64,000 nt of DNA from Roseovarius halotolerans. GTDB lineage: Bacteria > Pseudomonadota > Alphaproteobacteria > Rhodobacterales > Rhodobacteraceae. Shown one piece after another: positions 16,986 through 26,285 of this stretch (position 1 is the first letter of the stretch; every line of letters begins with the position of its first letter). The notes under the pieces were generated by a model that did not search any database, was not told the DNA's origin, and saw nothing but the letters and a program-made list of their open reading frames with translations. The stretch lies in the NCBI RefSeq assembly GCF_900172255.1, contig NZ_FWFU01000004.1, forward strand, positions 372,001 through 436,000. The letters are read 5' to 3'. The translations under genes were made by a program, and so were the position numbers.

Positions 16986-18026
16986 ATGTATCTGACCGTC
17001 CACAACGCCACCAAGATCTACGGAAACTTCACCGCGCTCGACAGTGTTTCGATCGATATCGAACAGGGTGAATTCGTATGCCTGCTGGGGCCGTCAGGCT
17101 GTGGTAAGACAACGCTCCTGCGCCTGATCGCCGGGCTGACCGAACTCGATGGCGGCGATATCCTGCTCGAGGGCGAGGCACTGTCGGACCTTCCTGCGCG
17201 CAAGCGCGGCTTCGGGATCGTATTTCAGTCCTACTCGCTCTTTCCCAACATGACGGTGGCCGAGAACATCGGCTACGGGCTGAAGATCCGCGGCGCAAGC
17301 CGCTCTGAGATATCCCGGCGCGTGAACGAATTGCTGGAACTGGTCAAACTGCCACGCGTGGCCGACAATTTCCCCGGCCAGCTTTCCGGTGGCCAGCAAC
17401 AGCGCATTGCGCTTGCGCGCGCCATCGCCGTCGATCCGCGCGTCCTGCTGCTCGATGAACCGCTTTCCGCTCTCGATGCCAAGGTCCGGGCCGAACTGCG
17501 CGGCGAAATCCGCCACGTTCAGCGCTCGCTTGGCATACCAACCCTGATGGTCACGCATGACCAGGAAGAGGCACTGGCCCTCGCCGACAAGATCATCTGC
17601 ATGAACCACGGGATCGTGGTGCAGGCCGGCACACCCGAAGATCTCTATCACCGCCCGCAAACACGTTTCGTCGCGCAGTTCATGGGGATCAGCAACCTCC
17701 TGCCTGCCGACGCGGTCCAGCGCGCATTTCCCGGCCTGATGGCGACGCGCCCCGCAACGGCGCAGGACACGCATATCGCCTGTATCCGGCCCGAGCAGAT
17801 CGGCATGATCCCCGACCCGAACGGCAACGCCACGGTGCGCAGCATCAGTTTCCTCGGCAACCTTCGGCGCCTCGAGGTGGATAGCCCGGCAGGCCCGCTT
17901 GTGGTCGAGACCCATGGCGCGAACCCCTGCCGCGAAGGCGACAGCGTGACCCTTGATATCGCGCCTGAGGCCTGCATCTGGGTGGCTGACGACATGGCGC
18001 CGCAACCCGCGAAGGAAACGGCATGA
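16986..18026 (+). CDS. ABC transporter ATP-binding protein (PotA/FbpC/PhnT type)
   Basis: The 346-residue protein has a nucleotide-binding domain with Walker A GPSGCGKTT at 35-43, signature LSGGQQQR and Walker B LLLDEPLSALD. A C-terminal TOBE-like region (about 270-346) contains the IRPEQIGM segment. This long form serves importers of iron, polyamines and aminoethylphosphonate. It overlaps the permease start by 4 bases (ATGA) and shares an operon with the binding protein upstream. Confidence 0.9.
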   Translation: MYLTVHNATKIYGNFTALDSVSIDIEQGEFVCLLGPSGCGKTTLLRLIAGLTELDGGDILLEGEALSDLPARKRGFGIVFQSYSLFPNMTVAENIGYGLKIRGASRSEISRRVNELLELVKLPRVADNFPGQLSGGQQQRIALARAIAVDPRVLLLDEPLSALDAKVRAELRGEIRHVQRSLGIPTLMVTHDQEEALALADKIICMNHGIVVQAGTPEDLYHRPQTRFVAQFMGISNLLPADAVQRAFPGLMATRPATAQDTHIACIRPEQIGMIPDPNGNATVRSISFLGNLRRLEVDSPAGPLVVETHGANPCREGDSVTLDIAPEACIWVADDMAPQPAKETA

Positions 18027-19705
18027 GCACGACGGAACAGGCCGTCGCACCATCGCGCAAGCAGTTCGATTCAGACCGGCTGCTGACACTGGCATGCGTC
18101 GGGCTTCCGCTGCTCGGGCTCGTGCTGTTCTTCCTTTACCCGATGCTGATCGTGTTCCTGCGTTCGGTGACGGTCGATGACGGCTACGGGCTTGGGAACT
18201 ACACGCAGGTTCTCGGCTCTGTCGGATTCTGGCGCGCGACCTGGCATTCGCTCGTCATGGGCGGCGCCACGACACTGCTCAGTGTCTTCCTGGGCTTCAT
18301 CATCGCGCACGGGCTCTATCGCTGCGCATTCCCCGGCAAGTGGATCATCCGCGCGGTGATCGTCCTGCCGCTGCTTGCACCCTCGCTCGTGCAGGCGCTC
18401 GGGCTGATCTTCCTGCTGGGGCGCAATGGCGTCATCAGCCGCGCGCTCGGCGTCGAAATCGAGATCTACGGCTTCTGGGGTCTGTTGATCGCGAACACGC
18501 TTTACGCCCTGCCACAGGCGGTGATGATCATCGGCGCGGCGCTGGTGCTGCTGGACGCACGGATCTACGAGGCCGCGGACGTGATGGGCGCCTCGCCCGC
18601 GCGCCAGTTCCGCGACCTGACCCTGCCCGCGGCGCGCTTCGGGATCCTGAACGCGGCCTTTGTCTGCTTCACCATCACGATCACAGACTTCGGCAATGCG
18701 GCGGTGATCGGCGGCGACTATTCGGTCCTGGCGACCGAAATCTACTCGCAGGTGGTCGGCCAACGCAATTTCAACATGGGCGCCGTGGTGGGGATCATGC
18801 TGCTTCTGCCCACAGTAATTTCCTATGCGATCGAGCGACAGGCGATGAAGCGGCAGCGATCCGGGCAAGCCACCGGGCAGGTGCCCTTCCGTCCGCACTT
18901 CGCACCGCTGCGCGACACGCTCATGGCGTCACTCGCCCTGCTGATCTGCGCAGGGATCGTCGCGGTGATCGGCATCGTGGTCTATGCCAGCTTCGTGACC
19001 CTCTGGCCCTACAACATGGCGCTGTCCACCAAGCATTACGATATCACCCTGGCGGGTGGCTATTCATCGCTCAGAATGACGATCGTGATCTCCGTCATGG
19101 CCGCGACAGGCGGCACGCTGGCCGTGTTTCTGCTGGGTCTCGGGCTGCGGCGCCTGCCGGGAACCGTGGCCCAGCCGATCCAGCTTCTGGCCGCCATGCC
19201 CGCCGCAGTGCCCGGAATGGTGCTGGGCCTCGCCTATATCCTGACCTTCAATTCGACGGCGACACCGCTTTACCTTCTCTATGGCACCGCCACGCTGATC
19301 GCGATCATCAACTTCTATCACTATCACACCCAGAGCTTTCTCACGCTGATGACCGGCTTCCGCCAGCTTCCGCAGGCGCTTGAGGAGGCCGCAGGCAGCC
19401 TTGGCGCCGGCCTGCGGCGCACGGCCACCGATATCGTTGCGCCCTTCATCGCGCCGATGCTTGTCTCGGTCTTCTTCTTCCTCTTCATGCGCTCCATGGT
19501 GACCTTGTCGGCTGTGGTCTTCCTGACAACGCCCGACCTCAGCGTCGCCGCCGTGACGATCATGCGCCTCGACGACGCCGGTCTGACATCCCAGGCGGCG
19601 GCCTTTTCCACCTGCGTCATGGCTGTGGTCTGCGCGGCCCTGCTTGGCATGAAGGCCACCCTGGCGCTGATCGGCAGGCGCAACCGGACGAAAGGGACCG
19701 CCTGA
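18023..19705 (+). CDS. ABC transporter permease with two fused membrane domains
   Basis: This 560-residue protein contains two complete permease units in one chain, about 12 helices in all. Two loop motifs that contact the ATPase are visible: EAADVMGASPARQFRDLTLP in the first half and EEAAGSLGAGLRRTATDIVA in the second. Such fused permeases (FbpB-like) are usual for iron and 2-aminoethylphosphonate-type transporters. Its stop overlaps the DeoR start (TGATG), so the whole set is one transcription unit. Confidence 0.9.
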   Translation: MSTTEQAVAPSRKQFDSDRLLTLACVGLPLLGLVLFFLYPMLIVFLRSVTVDDGYGLGNYTQVLGSVGFWRATWHSLVMGGATTLLSVFLGFIIAHGLYRCAFPGKWIIRAVIVLPLLAPSLVQALGLIFLLGRNGVISRALGVEIEIYGFWGLLIANTLYALPQAVMIIGAALVLLDARIYEAADVMGASPARQFRDLTLPAARFGILNAAFVCFTITITDFGNAAVIGGDYSVLATEIYSQVVGQRNFNMGAVVGIMLLLPTVISYAIERQAMKRQRSGQATGQVPFRPHFAPLRDTLMASLALLICAGIVAVIGIVVYASFVTLWPYNMALSTKHYDITLAGGYSSLRMTIVISVMAATGGTLAVFLLGLGLRRLPGTVAQPIQLLAAMPAAVPGMVLGLAYILTFNSTATPLYLLYGTATLIAIINFYHYHTQSFLTLMTGFRQLPQALEEAAGSLGAGLRRTATDIVAPFIAPMLVSVFFFLFMRSMVTLSAVVFLTTPDLSVAAVTIMRLDDAGLTSQAAAFSTCVMAVVCAALLGMKATLALIGRRNRTKGTA

Positions 19706-20457
19706 TGTGGGCGAAGGAACGTCACCAGCGGATCCTGTCCATGCTGGCCGCCAACCACCAGGTCAGCGCGAACGACCTCGCCGAGATGCTGAACGTTTCG
19801 CGGGAAACCGTCCGCCGCGACCTCCTGGACCTCGCCGAAACCGGGCAGGTCAACCGGGTCCACGGCGGCGCCGTCCTGCCCGAACCCCGTTCGGAAGAAC
19901 CGTTCCGCCAACGCATGACAGCGCAGCTGCGCGCCAAATCCGAGATCGCACGCAAGGCGGTCAGGCTGATCCAGCCCGGACAGACGATCATGGTGGATGC
20001 GGGCACGACCACAGCGATCTTCGCAAGGGAACTCGCGAAACTGTCAGGCGTATCGGTCATCACCAATTCGCTCGACATCGCGACAACCCTTCAGGGGGCG
20101 GGCAAGCAGGTGTTGCTGCTCGGCGGCAGGATGGCCGCCGACGTCCCCGCCACCGTGGGCGAACTCACGCTGGCTGAGATCCGTCGCTTCCGCGTCGATC
20201 TCTGCTTCTCCGCGCCGGTCGCGGTGCATCCGCTCAACGGGGCGTTCTTCTATGACCTCGAGGAGGCCGAGATCGCCATAGCCATGGCACAGCAGGCGCC
20301 GCGCTCCGTCATCCTCGCGGACCAGAGCAAGCTAGGCGAAACAAGCCGCGTGCAATCCTGGGAGGCCGAGACCGTCGACACGCTCGTCACCAACCGCACG
20401 GCCCATGATGAACATATCGCCGCCTTCCGTCAGGCCGGGGTCAATGTCGTTCTCTGA
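19705..20457 (+). CDS. DeoR/GlpR-family transcriptional regulator
   Basis: The 250-residue protein has a DeoR helix-turn-helix with VSRETVRRDL at 31-40, the RVHGGAV wing motif at 51-57 and the ligand-pocket motif DAGTTT at 98-103. It is the last gene of the importer operon. GlpR-type proteins usually respond to sugar or glycerol phosphates. Together with the phosphatase divergent from the operon, this suggests that the imported or released compound is phosphorylated. The likely target is the promoter between 15685 and 15892. Confidence 0.88.
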   Translation: MWAKERHQRILSMLAANHQVSANDLAEMLNVSRETVRRDLLDLAETGQVNRVHGGAVLPEPRSEEPFRQRMTAQLRAKSEIARKAVRLIQPGQTIMVDAGTTTAIFARELAKLSGVSVITNSLDIATTLQGAGKQVLLLGGRMAADVPATVGELTLAEIRRFRVDLCFSAPVAVHPLNGAFFYDLEEAEIAIAMAQQAPRSVILADQSKLGETSRVQSWEAETVDTLVTNRTAHDEHIAAFRQAGVNVVL

Positions 20458-20537
20458 CGCCTGACTGCACAACGGGTACCCGCCGGGCCTTGGCTTGAGT
20501 GCGCGCGATGATTAGCTGTTCTCCAACGGAGGCCTTC

Positions 20538-21545
20538 ATGCAGCATTTTTCCCTTCTCGACCTATCACCCATTCCAGAGGGCGGGACCGCCGCCGACGCC
20601 CTGGCGCGCACGGTCGATCTGGCCCGCGCCGCCGAACGGTCCGGCTATCACCGCTATTGGCTGGCGGAACATCACAACATGCCGGGGATCGCCAGCGCGG
20701 CGACCTCCGTGGTGATCGGTCATGTCGCCGGCGCGACCTCAACCATGCGGGTTGGCGCAGGCGGCATCATGCTGCCCAACCACGCGCCGCTGGTCGTTGC
20801 CGAGCAATTCGGCACGCTCGCCACGCTCTACCCGGACCGGATCGACCTTGGCCTTGGCCGCGCGCCCGGCACGGATATGGCCACCGCCCGCGCCCTGCGC
20901 CGCCACATGGCGCCCGAAGACAGCTTTCCCCAGGATGTTCAGGAACTGATCGGCTATCTCGGCGACGCATCCGATACAGCGCCCGTGCGCGCCATTCCCG
21001 GCACCGGCACCCATGTTCCGGTCTGGATCCTGGGCTCCAGCCTCTATGGCGCGCAACTGGCGGCCTATCTTGGCCTGCCCTACGCCTTCGCCTCCCATTT
21101 CGCCCCCGCCATGCTGGAACAGGCACTCGATGTCTATCGCAGCACCTTCCAGCCGTCCGCAGGATTGAAGGAACCACATGTAATGATCGCGGCGGGCGTC
21201 TGTGCTGCCGATAGCGATGCCGAGGCGGAGTTCCTGCGCTCATCGCAGATCCTCGCCTTCGCCCGGCTCAGAACAGGACGGCCCGGCAAGCTGCCGCCGC
21301 CCACACACGATCTGGAGCAGGAGATCCCGGCACCGGTCATGGCGCAGGTCAGGCAGGCCCTCTCGTGCTCGGCCACCGGCTCGCCCGCCATCGTGCAAAA
21401 GCAGCTCGGCGCGTTGATCGACAGGTTCCGACCCGATGAGCTGATGGTCACCGGAATGATCCACGATCACGATGCGCGCATCCGCTCCTTCGAGATCGCC
21501 GCAGACGCTCTTTCGGCGTTGCGTGACCGCCCCGCAGTCGCCTGA
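20538..21545 (+). CDS. Luciferase-like flavin-dependent oxidoreductase (YhbW-like)
   Basis: The protein has 335 residues. The ATG at 20538 follows GGAGG; an upstream start adds an unsupported 13 residues. The N-terminus ([19 protein letters not shown]) and the block [20 protein letters not shown] are those of the YhbW subgroup of the LLM class, which binds FMN in a TIM barrel. The physiological reaction of this subgroup is not established; members are predicted monooxygenases. It is a single gene, followed by two tandem hairpins. Confidence 0.85.
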   Translation: MQHFSLLDLSPIPEGGTAADALARTVDLARAAERSGYHRYWLAEHHNMPGIASAATSVVIGHVAGATSTMRVGAGGIMLPNHAPLVVAEQFGTLATLYPDRIDLGLGRAPGTDMATARALRRHMAPEDSFPQDVQELIGYLGDASDTAPVRAIPGTGTHVPVWILGSSLYGAQLAAYLGLPYAFASHFAPAMLEQALDVYRSTFQPSAGLKEPHVMIAAGVCAADSDAEAEFLRSSQILAFARLRTGRPGKLPPPTHDLEQEIPAPVMAQVRQALSCSATGSPAIVQKQLGALIDRFRPDELMVTGMIHDHDARIRSFEIAADALSALRDRPAVA

Positions 21546-21552
21546 AACGAAC

Positions 21553-21614
21553 GGGTTCGATCAGCGAACCCTTACCGGCCAATCCACCCGGCCCCGGCGC
21601 TCCAGGCGCCGGGG
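21553..21614 (+). terminator. Two tandem hairpins after the LLM oxidoreductase gene
   Basis: First hairpin: GGGTTCG (21553-21559) and CGAACCC (21565-21571) around ATCAG. Second: CCCCGGCGC (21592-21600) and GCGCCGGGG (21606-21614) around TCCAG. Neither has a clear T tract. They fill the 149-base gap before the serine hydrolase gene and probably end or stabilise the upstream transcript. Confidence 0.45.
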
Positions 21615-21694
21615 TCGGAATTCAGGTTTACAACACGGCACGTCTATGGAGACTGCGCCCATGCAGGAAAACCAGCCATCATAAGGCCCCGACC

Positions 21695-22768
21695 ATGACC
21701 TCCTACGCTGCCACCACTGCCCTTGAGGCCGTTGTCGACTTTGCCTTGACCCACGAAACGCAGTGGCCCCGCAGCATGTATTATCCCGATGGCGCCTATG
21801 TCGGGAATGTCGAGTGGAACGAAACCGGCCCCTGGACCGAGATCGTCGGCCCTGTCGCAGAACGCGGCGGCCCCGCGGGCGTCGTCCTGCACCGGGGGCA
21901 GAGGGTGGCCGAATGGGGCGATCCCGAGCGCCCCGACATGACCTTCTCGATTGCCAAGAGCTATCTGTCGGTTCTCGCGGGACTGGCCGTGAAAGACGGG
22001 TTGATCCCGGACCTGGACGCACCGGTCGCCCGCACTGTGGAAGGGCCGTATTTCTCAGGTTCCCACAATGCGGGGATTACCTGGCGCCACATGCTTCAGA
22101 TGAACAGCGAATGGCGTGGCGAGATTTTCGGAAAGGACGATCAGGTCGACCATTACCGCCAGATCGGTGTCGGTGCGGACAACAGCCGCAAGGGACAGTT
22201 GCGAGAGCTCGGACCACCCGGCAGCTATTATGAATATAACGACGTGCGCGTGAACGCGCTGGCCTACGCCTTGCTCTGTCGCTTTGGCCGCCCCTTGCCG
22301 GAGGTCCTGCGCGCTCGGATCATGGACCCCATCGGCGCCTCTGACAGCTGGCGGTGGGAAGGCTATTCGACCTCGTGGATCGATCTGGGCGAACAGCGCG
22401 TTCAGTCGGTCACGGGCGGAGGCCATTGGGGCGGCGGAATGTTCATCAGCGCGAATGACCACGCGAGATTCGGCCTGTTCATCAGCAGCAATGGCGCCTG
22501 GGACGGCAAGCAGATCCTGCCGGAAGACTGGATGAAGCGATCGCTCGAGCCGACGCCGACACTTGATAAATACGGCTTCCTCTGTTGGCTCAACAAGGGG
22601 CGCGATGCCAATCCCGCGCTTCCGTCAACTGCGTTCAGCGCCTTGGGCGCGGGTGGAAATTGCCTGTGGATCAACCCGGATGATGAGATCATTGCCGTGA
22701 TGCGGTGGCTCGATCCGGCACATACGCAGCAGTTTCTCGAATCCCTCGTCAGCGCCATCCGGCACTGA
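21695..22768 (+). CDS. Serine hydrolase of the beta-lactamase/penicillin-binding (class C) family
   Basis: The protein has 357 residues. The nucleophile motif SIAK (Ser85-Lys88) lies in DMTFSIAKSY, and the second motif region is YYEYNDVRVN around 175-185. A glycine-rich GGGHWGGGMFIS stretch follows the helical domain. The family includes esterases, amidases and D-aminopeptidases besides true beta-lactamases. There is no signal peptide, so a cytoplasmic esterase or amidase is likely. It is transcribed alone, towards the ureide genes. The substrate is unknown. Confidence 0.82.
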   Translation: MTSYAATTALEAVVDFALTHETQWPRSMYYPDGAYVGNVEWNETGPWTEIVGPVAERGGPAGVVLHRGQRVAEWGDPERPDMTFSIAKSYLSVLAGLAVKDGLIPDLDAPVARTVEGPYFSGSHNAGITWRHMLQMNSEWRGEIFGKDDQVDHYRQIGVGADNSRKGQLRELGPPGSYYEYNDVRVNALAYALLCRFGRPLPEVLRARIMDPIGASDSWRWEGYSTSWIDLGEQRVQSVTGGGHWGGGMFISANDHARFGLFISSNGAWDGKQILPEDWMKRSLEPTPTLDKYGFLCWLNKGRDANPALPSTAFSALGAGGNCLWINPDDEIIAVMRWLDPAHTQQFLESLVSAIRH

Positions 22769-22828
22769 TTATTTCTGCCAATGCCGATGCCTCGACGTTC
22801 ATGTCATGCCCGTCGGTGACCAGGGATC

Positions 22829-22849
22829 GGTGTCGACAAACGACACCGC
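22829..22849. terminator. Hairpin between convergent genes
   Basis: Eight-base arms CGGTGTCG (22829-22836) and CGACACCG (22842-22849) enclose ACAAA. It lies between the stop codons of the serine hydrolase (plus) and allE (minus). Without a T tract on either strand it is a weak bidirectional terminator candidate. Confidence 0.35.
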
Positions 22850-22870
22850 CACCCCGCGGCGCCTGAACGC

Positions 22871-23710
22871 TCAGCGCCGCGCAGACCAAGGGCAAAGCGG
22901 CATGTGCCGGTTCACGTCCTTGTATAGCAGGTAGCGGAACGGCCCCGGCCCGCCAGCATAACAGGCCTGCGGGCAGAACGCGCGCAGCCACATGAAATCA
23001 CCGGCCTCGACCTCAACCCAATCCTGGTTGAGCCGATACACGCCCTTGCCCTCCAGCACGTAGAGCCCGTGTTCCATGACATGAGTCTCGGCAAAGGGAA
23101 TGACCGCGCCAGGCTCGAAGGTGACGATGGTCACATGCATGTCATGGCGCATGTCGTCGGGATCAACGAAACGCGTCGTGCTCCAGCGCCCCTCGGTACC
23201 CGGCATCGGGGTGGGTTCCACGAGAGTCTCGTTGGTGACCAGTGCCTCGGGCGGGGTGATCCCGTCGACCGCCTGATACGCCTTGCGGATCCAGTGAAAC
23301 CGAACCGGCCCGCTGCCGGTGTTCCTCGCCTTCCATTGCGCATCGGGAGGGATATAGGCAAACCCGCCCGGCTGCATGTCATGATCGACCCCGTCGATGG
23401 TCAGCGCCAGCTTGCCCTCCATGACGAACAGCGCCGCCTCGACCCCCGGCGCGCTGTCGGGATGATCGCTGCCGCCACCCGGCTGAAGCTCGGCGATATA
23501 CTGCGAGAAGGTCTCGGCAAAACCCGACAAGGGCCGGGCCAGCACCCAGAACCGCGCCTTTTCCCAGAACGGCAGAAGGCTGGCGACGATATCGGTCATG
23601 GTGCCACCCGGAATGACCGCATAGGCCTCGGTAAAGACGGCGCGCCCGCTCAGAAGCTGGCTTTGCGGCGGCAGGCCACCTTCGGGGGCGTGATAGCTGC
23701 GCTTGCTCAT
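22871..23710 (-). CDS. allE: (S)-ureidoglycine aminohydrolase
   Basis: The 279-residue protein is a two-cupin (bicupin) fold of the AllE/YlbA family. The N-terminal cupin contains GGGSDHPDSAPGVEAALFV. The C-terminal cupin contains the metal-site region PFAETHVMEHGLYVLEGKG followed by the Tyr-rich YRLNQDWVEVEAGDFMWL. The enzyme takes ureidoglycine from allantoate to ureidoglycolate plus ammonia. It overlaps the upstream allA stop by 4 bases, and puuE lies before that, so the three form one ureide-degradation operon. Confidence 0.9.
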   Translation of the reverse strand: MSKRSYHAPEGGLPPQSQLLSGRAVFTEAYAVIPGGTMTDIVASLLPFWEKARFWVLARPLSGFAETFSQYIAELQPGGGSDHPDSAPGVEAALFVMEGKLALTIDGVDHDMQPGGFAYIPPDAQWKARNTGSGPVRFHWIRKAYQAVDGITPPEALVTNETLVEPTPMPGTEGRWSTTRFVDPDDMRHDMHVTIVTFEPGAVIPFAETHVMEHGLYVLEGKGVYRLNQDWVEVEAGDFMWLRAFCPQACYAGGPGPFRYLLYKDVNRHMPLCPWSARR

Positions 23711-24201
23711 GGCTGGGGTCCTTCCACGTAAAGGGGGGTCTTGAACCGGTATTCCTCAAGGTTTTCACCGGGACCGATCCTGTCGATCACCGCATAATGC
23801 CCGCGCGCACCCATCGGCGCCAGCACACCGTGCCAGGTTGCGCGCAGCAGGTTCACCACCTGACCCGGACCGCTCAGAAAGGCGCGCGGCGCACCGGGGC
23901 GGCCACCCTCGTCCGGGGCAACCGTGACCAGCATGGCCACGCCGTTCAGCGGCACGAAGGTCTGGCTGCCCAGCGGATGACGCTCCATCATGTCTATGCG
24001 GCAAGGCCAGCTGCGCGCCTCGGCATCGAACAGGCTGAGACCCGCCCGCCCATCGGTGAAATCCAGCCGCGCGCGGTCATGAAACCTGCCGCAAAGACCC
24101 TCGTTTATCAGCATGTCAGGCGCGCCCCCGGCTTCGATCACGTCGCCAAAGGACCGGAATGCTGCCGCCGTCAGCGGCTCCGCCAGAAGCGCGCCGGTCA
24201 T
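23707..24201 (-). CDS. allA: Ureidoglycolate lyase
   Basis: The 164-residue protein has the length and sequence of AllA: TAAAFRSFGDVIEAGG at the start, then the ERHPLGSQTFVPLNG block and the C-terminal AIDRIGPGENLEEYRF-like end (here YAVIDRIGPGENLEEYRF). It splits ureidoglycolate into glyoxylate and urea, the step after AllE. Its start overlaps the puuE stop by 4 bases and its stop overlaps the allE start by 4 bases, a tightly coupled trio. Confidence 0.92.
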   Translation of the reverse strand: MTGALLAEPLTAAAFRSFGDVIEAGGAPDMLINEGLCGRFHDRARLDFTDGRAGLSLFDAEARSWPCRIDMMERHPLGSQTFVPLNGVAMLVTVAPDEGGRPGAPRAFLSGPGQVVNLLRATWHGVLAPMGARGHYAVIDRIGPGENLEEYRFKTPLYVEGPQP

Positions 24202-25415
24202 GGCAGCACCTCCTTCAGCCGCTCAAGCAGCGCCTGCTCGAACCCGTCGCAGGCGGCATCGGCCGACAGCCCCCCTGCGCTGTCCGCAGCCAGCGCCGAG
24301 CGCGCCTCGGGTCCGGCCCGCCGGAAGGCCCGGCAAAAGGCGTTGTGCAGTCCCACCGCGCTGTCATGCGCCGGGCCGAGCTCCAGCGCCCAGGCCCTCT
24401 CGGCCAGCCACGCCGCCGGACCCAGCACCGGCGCAAAAACCGCCACAAACCGCTCGCGCGACATCGCACTGGGGCGCTCGGCGCGCGCAGGCGGATGCAC
24501 ACGCGCCCAATGCTGCGCGATGTCGATCCGGCGCGGACACCAGACGCGCTCGTGCCGCTGCACATGCTCAAGGAACCGCTTCAGCCCCGCGATCTTGCCG
24601 GGTCGCCCGATCAGGCGGCAATGCAGGCCCACCGTCATCATCTTCGGCGCACCCGCCTGCCCCTCGGCATAAAGCGTGTCGAACGCATCCGTCAGATACG
24701 CCTCGAAATCGCCCCCCGTCACCCAGCCGGGCGAGGCAGCGAAACGCATGTCATTGGCCTCCAGCGTGTAGGGGATCATCAGCTGGTCGCGCTGCCCGAA
24801 GGCCCGCCAGTAAGGCAGATCGTCGTCATAGCAATCCGACACATAGTCAAACCCGCCCTCTTCGGCGACCAGCCGCACGGTGTTGACGCTGCAACGCCCC
24901 GTATACCAGCCGCGCGGCCGCTCGCCGACGACCTCTTCATGCAGGCGCACGGCCTCGGCGATGGCGGCGCGTTCCTCGGCCTCTTGCATGTCCTTGTGCT
25001 CGATCCATTTCAGCCCGTGGCTCGCGATCTCCCAGCCCGATGCCTTCATGGCCGCCACCTGTTCGGGGCTGCGCGCCAGCGCCGTGGCGACCCCATAGAC
25101 CGTTGGTGCGATTCCCGCCTCGGTGAACAGGCGGTGCAGCCGCCAGAACCCGGCCCGCGCGCCGTAATCATAAATCGATTCCATGTTCCAGTGGCGCTGC
25201 CCCGGCCACGGCGCGGCACCGGGAATGTCCGAAAGAAACGCTTCGGAGGCCGGATCGCCGTGCAGCACGCAATTCTCGCCGCCCTCTTCATAGTTTACGA
25301 CGAATTGCAAAGCGATCCTGGCGTCCCCCGGCCATTGCGGATCGGGCGGCGTGGGGCCGTGACCGCGCATGTCCCTCGGGTAGCGGTTCATCTCTGCTCG
25401 ATCGCCCTGCGTCAT
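24198..25415 (-). CDS. puuE: PuuE-type allantoinase with a truncated UraD (OHCU decarboxylase) tail
   Basis: The protein has 405 residues. Residues 1-308 are a polysaccharide-deacetylase-like allantoinase (PuuE): RYPRDMRGHGPTPPDPQWPG at the start, ALQFVVNYEEGGENCVLHGD, GWEIASHG and TVGLHCRLIGRPGK. This form opens the allantoin ring without the usual amidohydrolase fold. Residues about 318-375 resemble the start of UraD (RERFVAVFAP, then WLAERAWAL). The tail ends at 405 without the HPDL motif that carries the catalytic histidine, so it is probably an inactive stub of a former PuuE-UraD fusion. It is the first gene of the operon with allA and allE. Confidence 0.88.
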   Translation of the reverse strand: MTQGDRAEMNRYPRDMRGHGPTPPDPQWPGDARIALQFVVNYEEGGENCVLHGDPASEAFLSDIPGAAPWPGQRHWNMESIYDYGARAGFWRLHRLFTEAGIAPTVYGVATALARSPEQVAAMKASGWEIASHGLKWIEHKDMQEAEERAAIAEAVRLHEEVVGERPRGWYTGRCSVNTVRLVAEEGGFDYVSDCYDDDLPYWRAFGQRDQLMIPYTLEANDMRFAASPGWVTGGDFEAYLTDAFDTLYAEGQAGAPKMMTVGLHCRLIGRPGKIAGLKRFLEHVQRHERVWCPRRIDIAQHWARVHPPARAERPSAMSRERFVAVFAPVLGPAAWLAERAWALELGPAHDSAVGLHNAFCRAFRRAGPEARSALAADSAGGLSADAACDGFEQALLERLKEVLP

Positions 25416-25488
25416 GATTGTCGCTCCCTGTCATGCCTGTCCGCGGGCTCCGCTTTGGCCCTTCCTTTTCAGACGGCCTCAGTATATA

Positions 25489-25498
25489 TTGTTAACAA
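25489..25498. promoter_or_regulatory. TTGTTAACAA palindrome in the puuE/GntR divergent promoter
   Basis: A perfect 10-base palindrome lies in an AT-rich block (25481-25519) between puuE (start 25415) and the GntR gene (start 25579). TNGT-ACNA patterns are typical of FadR/FCD-type GntR operators. The same word recurs at 37587-37596, upstream of the Dpp/amidohydrolase operon. Confidence 0.55.
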
Positions 25499-25578
25499 AA
25501 TAAACAAACAATTATTTTATGTCGATCTGGGTGAAGAAACCTGTAGGCTTCAACGGTAACCATCTTGTGGAGAGTTCC

Positions 25579-26259
25579 ATGTCCGAAACACAGGAAAGCA
25601 TGATCGTCGAACATGTGCTCGACGCGATCTCGGATCAGCGGCTGCGCGCCGGGACCAAGCTGGGCGAACAGGCGCTCAGCGATCTATTCTCCTGTAACCG
25701 TGCCCATGTGCGCCGCGCCCTTGCCACTCTCAGCGCCTACCAGGTGGTCGACCTGATCCCCAATCGCGGCGCCTTCGTCTCGACCCCCTCCGAGAACGAG
25801 GCGCGCGACATCTTCCAGGCGCGCCGCGCGATCGAGTCCACGATCATCCGCAACGTGGTGCGCCGCGCAAACGATGCCGACCTTGCCGCCCTGCGCTCGC
25901 ATCTGACGCATGAAGACGAGGTGCGTCGGGAAAACGACCGCCCCAAGGCGATCCGCGCATCGCGCGCCTTTCACATGCTTCTGGCCCGGATCGGGCGGAA
26001 CACGGTGCTTGAAAAATACCTCTCGGAACTCACCATGCGCACCTCGCTCATCATCGGCCTTTACGGGACCAACAAGGCCAGTCTCTGCGCCGATGACGAA
26101 CATCGGCATATCGTCGACAGCATCGCGTCGCGTGACGAGGCCCGCGCCCAGGAGCTTGTGGATCACCACTTGCGCCATATCGAGAACGAGATCGAGTTCG
26201 GCTCTCAATCCCCGCGGATCGGGCCGCTCTCGTTCATCCTGCAACCCAGCGAAGGCTGA
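25579..26259 (+). CDS. GntR-family regulator with FCD ligand domain
   Basis: The protein has 226 residues. The ATG at 25579 follows GGAGAG, and the open frame begins 60 bases earlier without a ribosome site. An N-terminal winged helix (about 8-70: LGEQALSDLFSCNRAHVRRA then the wing NRGAFVSTP) is followed by an all-helical FCD domain. The metal/ligand histidines appear in SRAFHML, EHRHIVD and VDHHLRHIE. It diverges from the ureide operon and is probably its repressor, controlled by a ureide or a related acid. A shared palindrome suggests it may also control the operon starting at 37484. Confidence 0.88.
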   Translation: MSETQESMIVEHVLDAISDQRLRAGTKLGEQALSDLFSCNRAHVRRALATLSAYQVVDLIPNRGAFVSTPSENEARDIFQARRAIESTIIRNVVRRANDADLAALRSHLTHEDEVRRENDRPKAIRASRAFHMLLARIGRNTVLEKYLSELTMRTSLIIGLYGTNKASLCADDEHRHIVDSIASRDEARAQELVDHHLRHIENEIEFGSQSPRIGPLSFILQPSEG

Positions 26260-26285
26260 AAACCCGCCCCCGTCCGCGCACCCCT

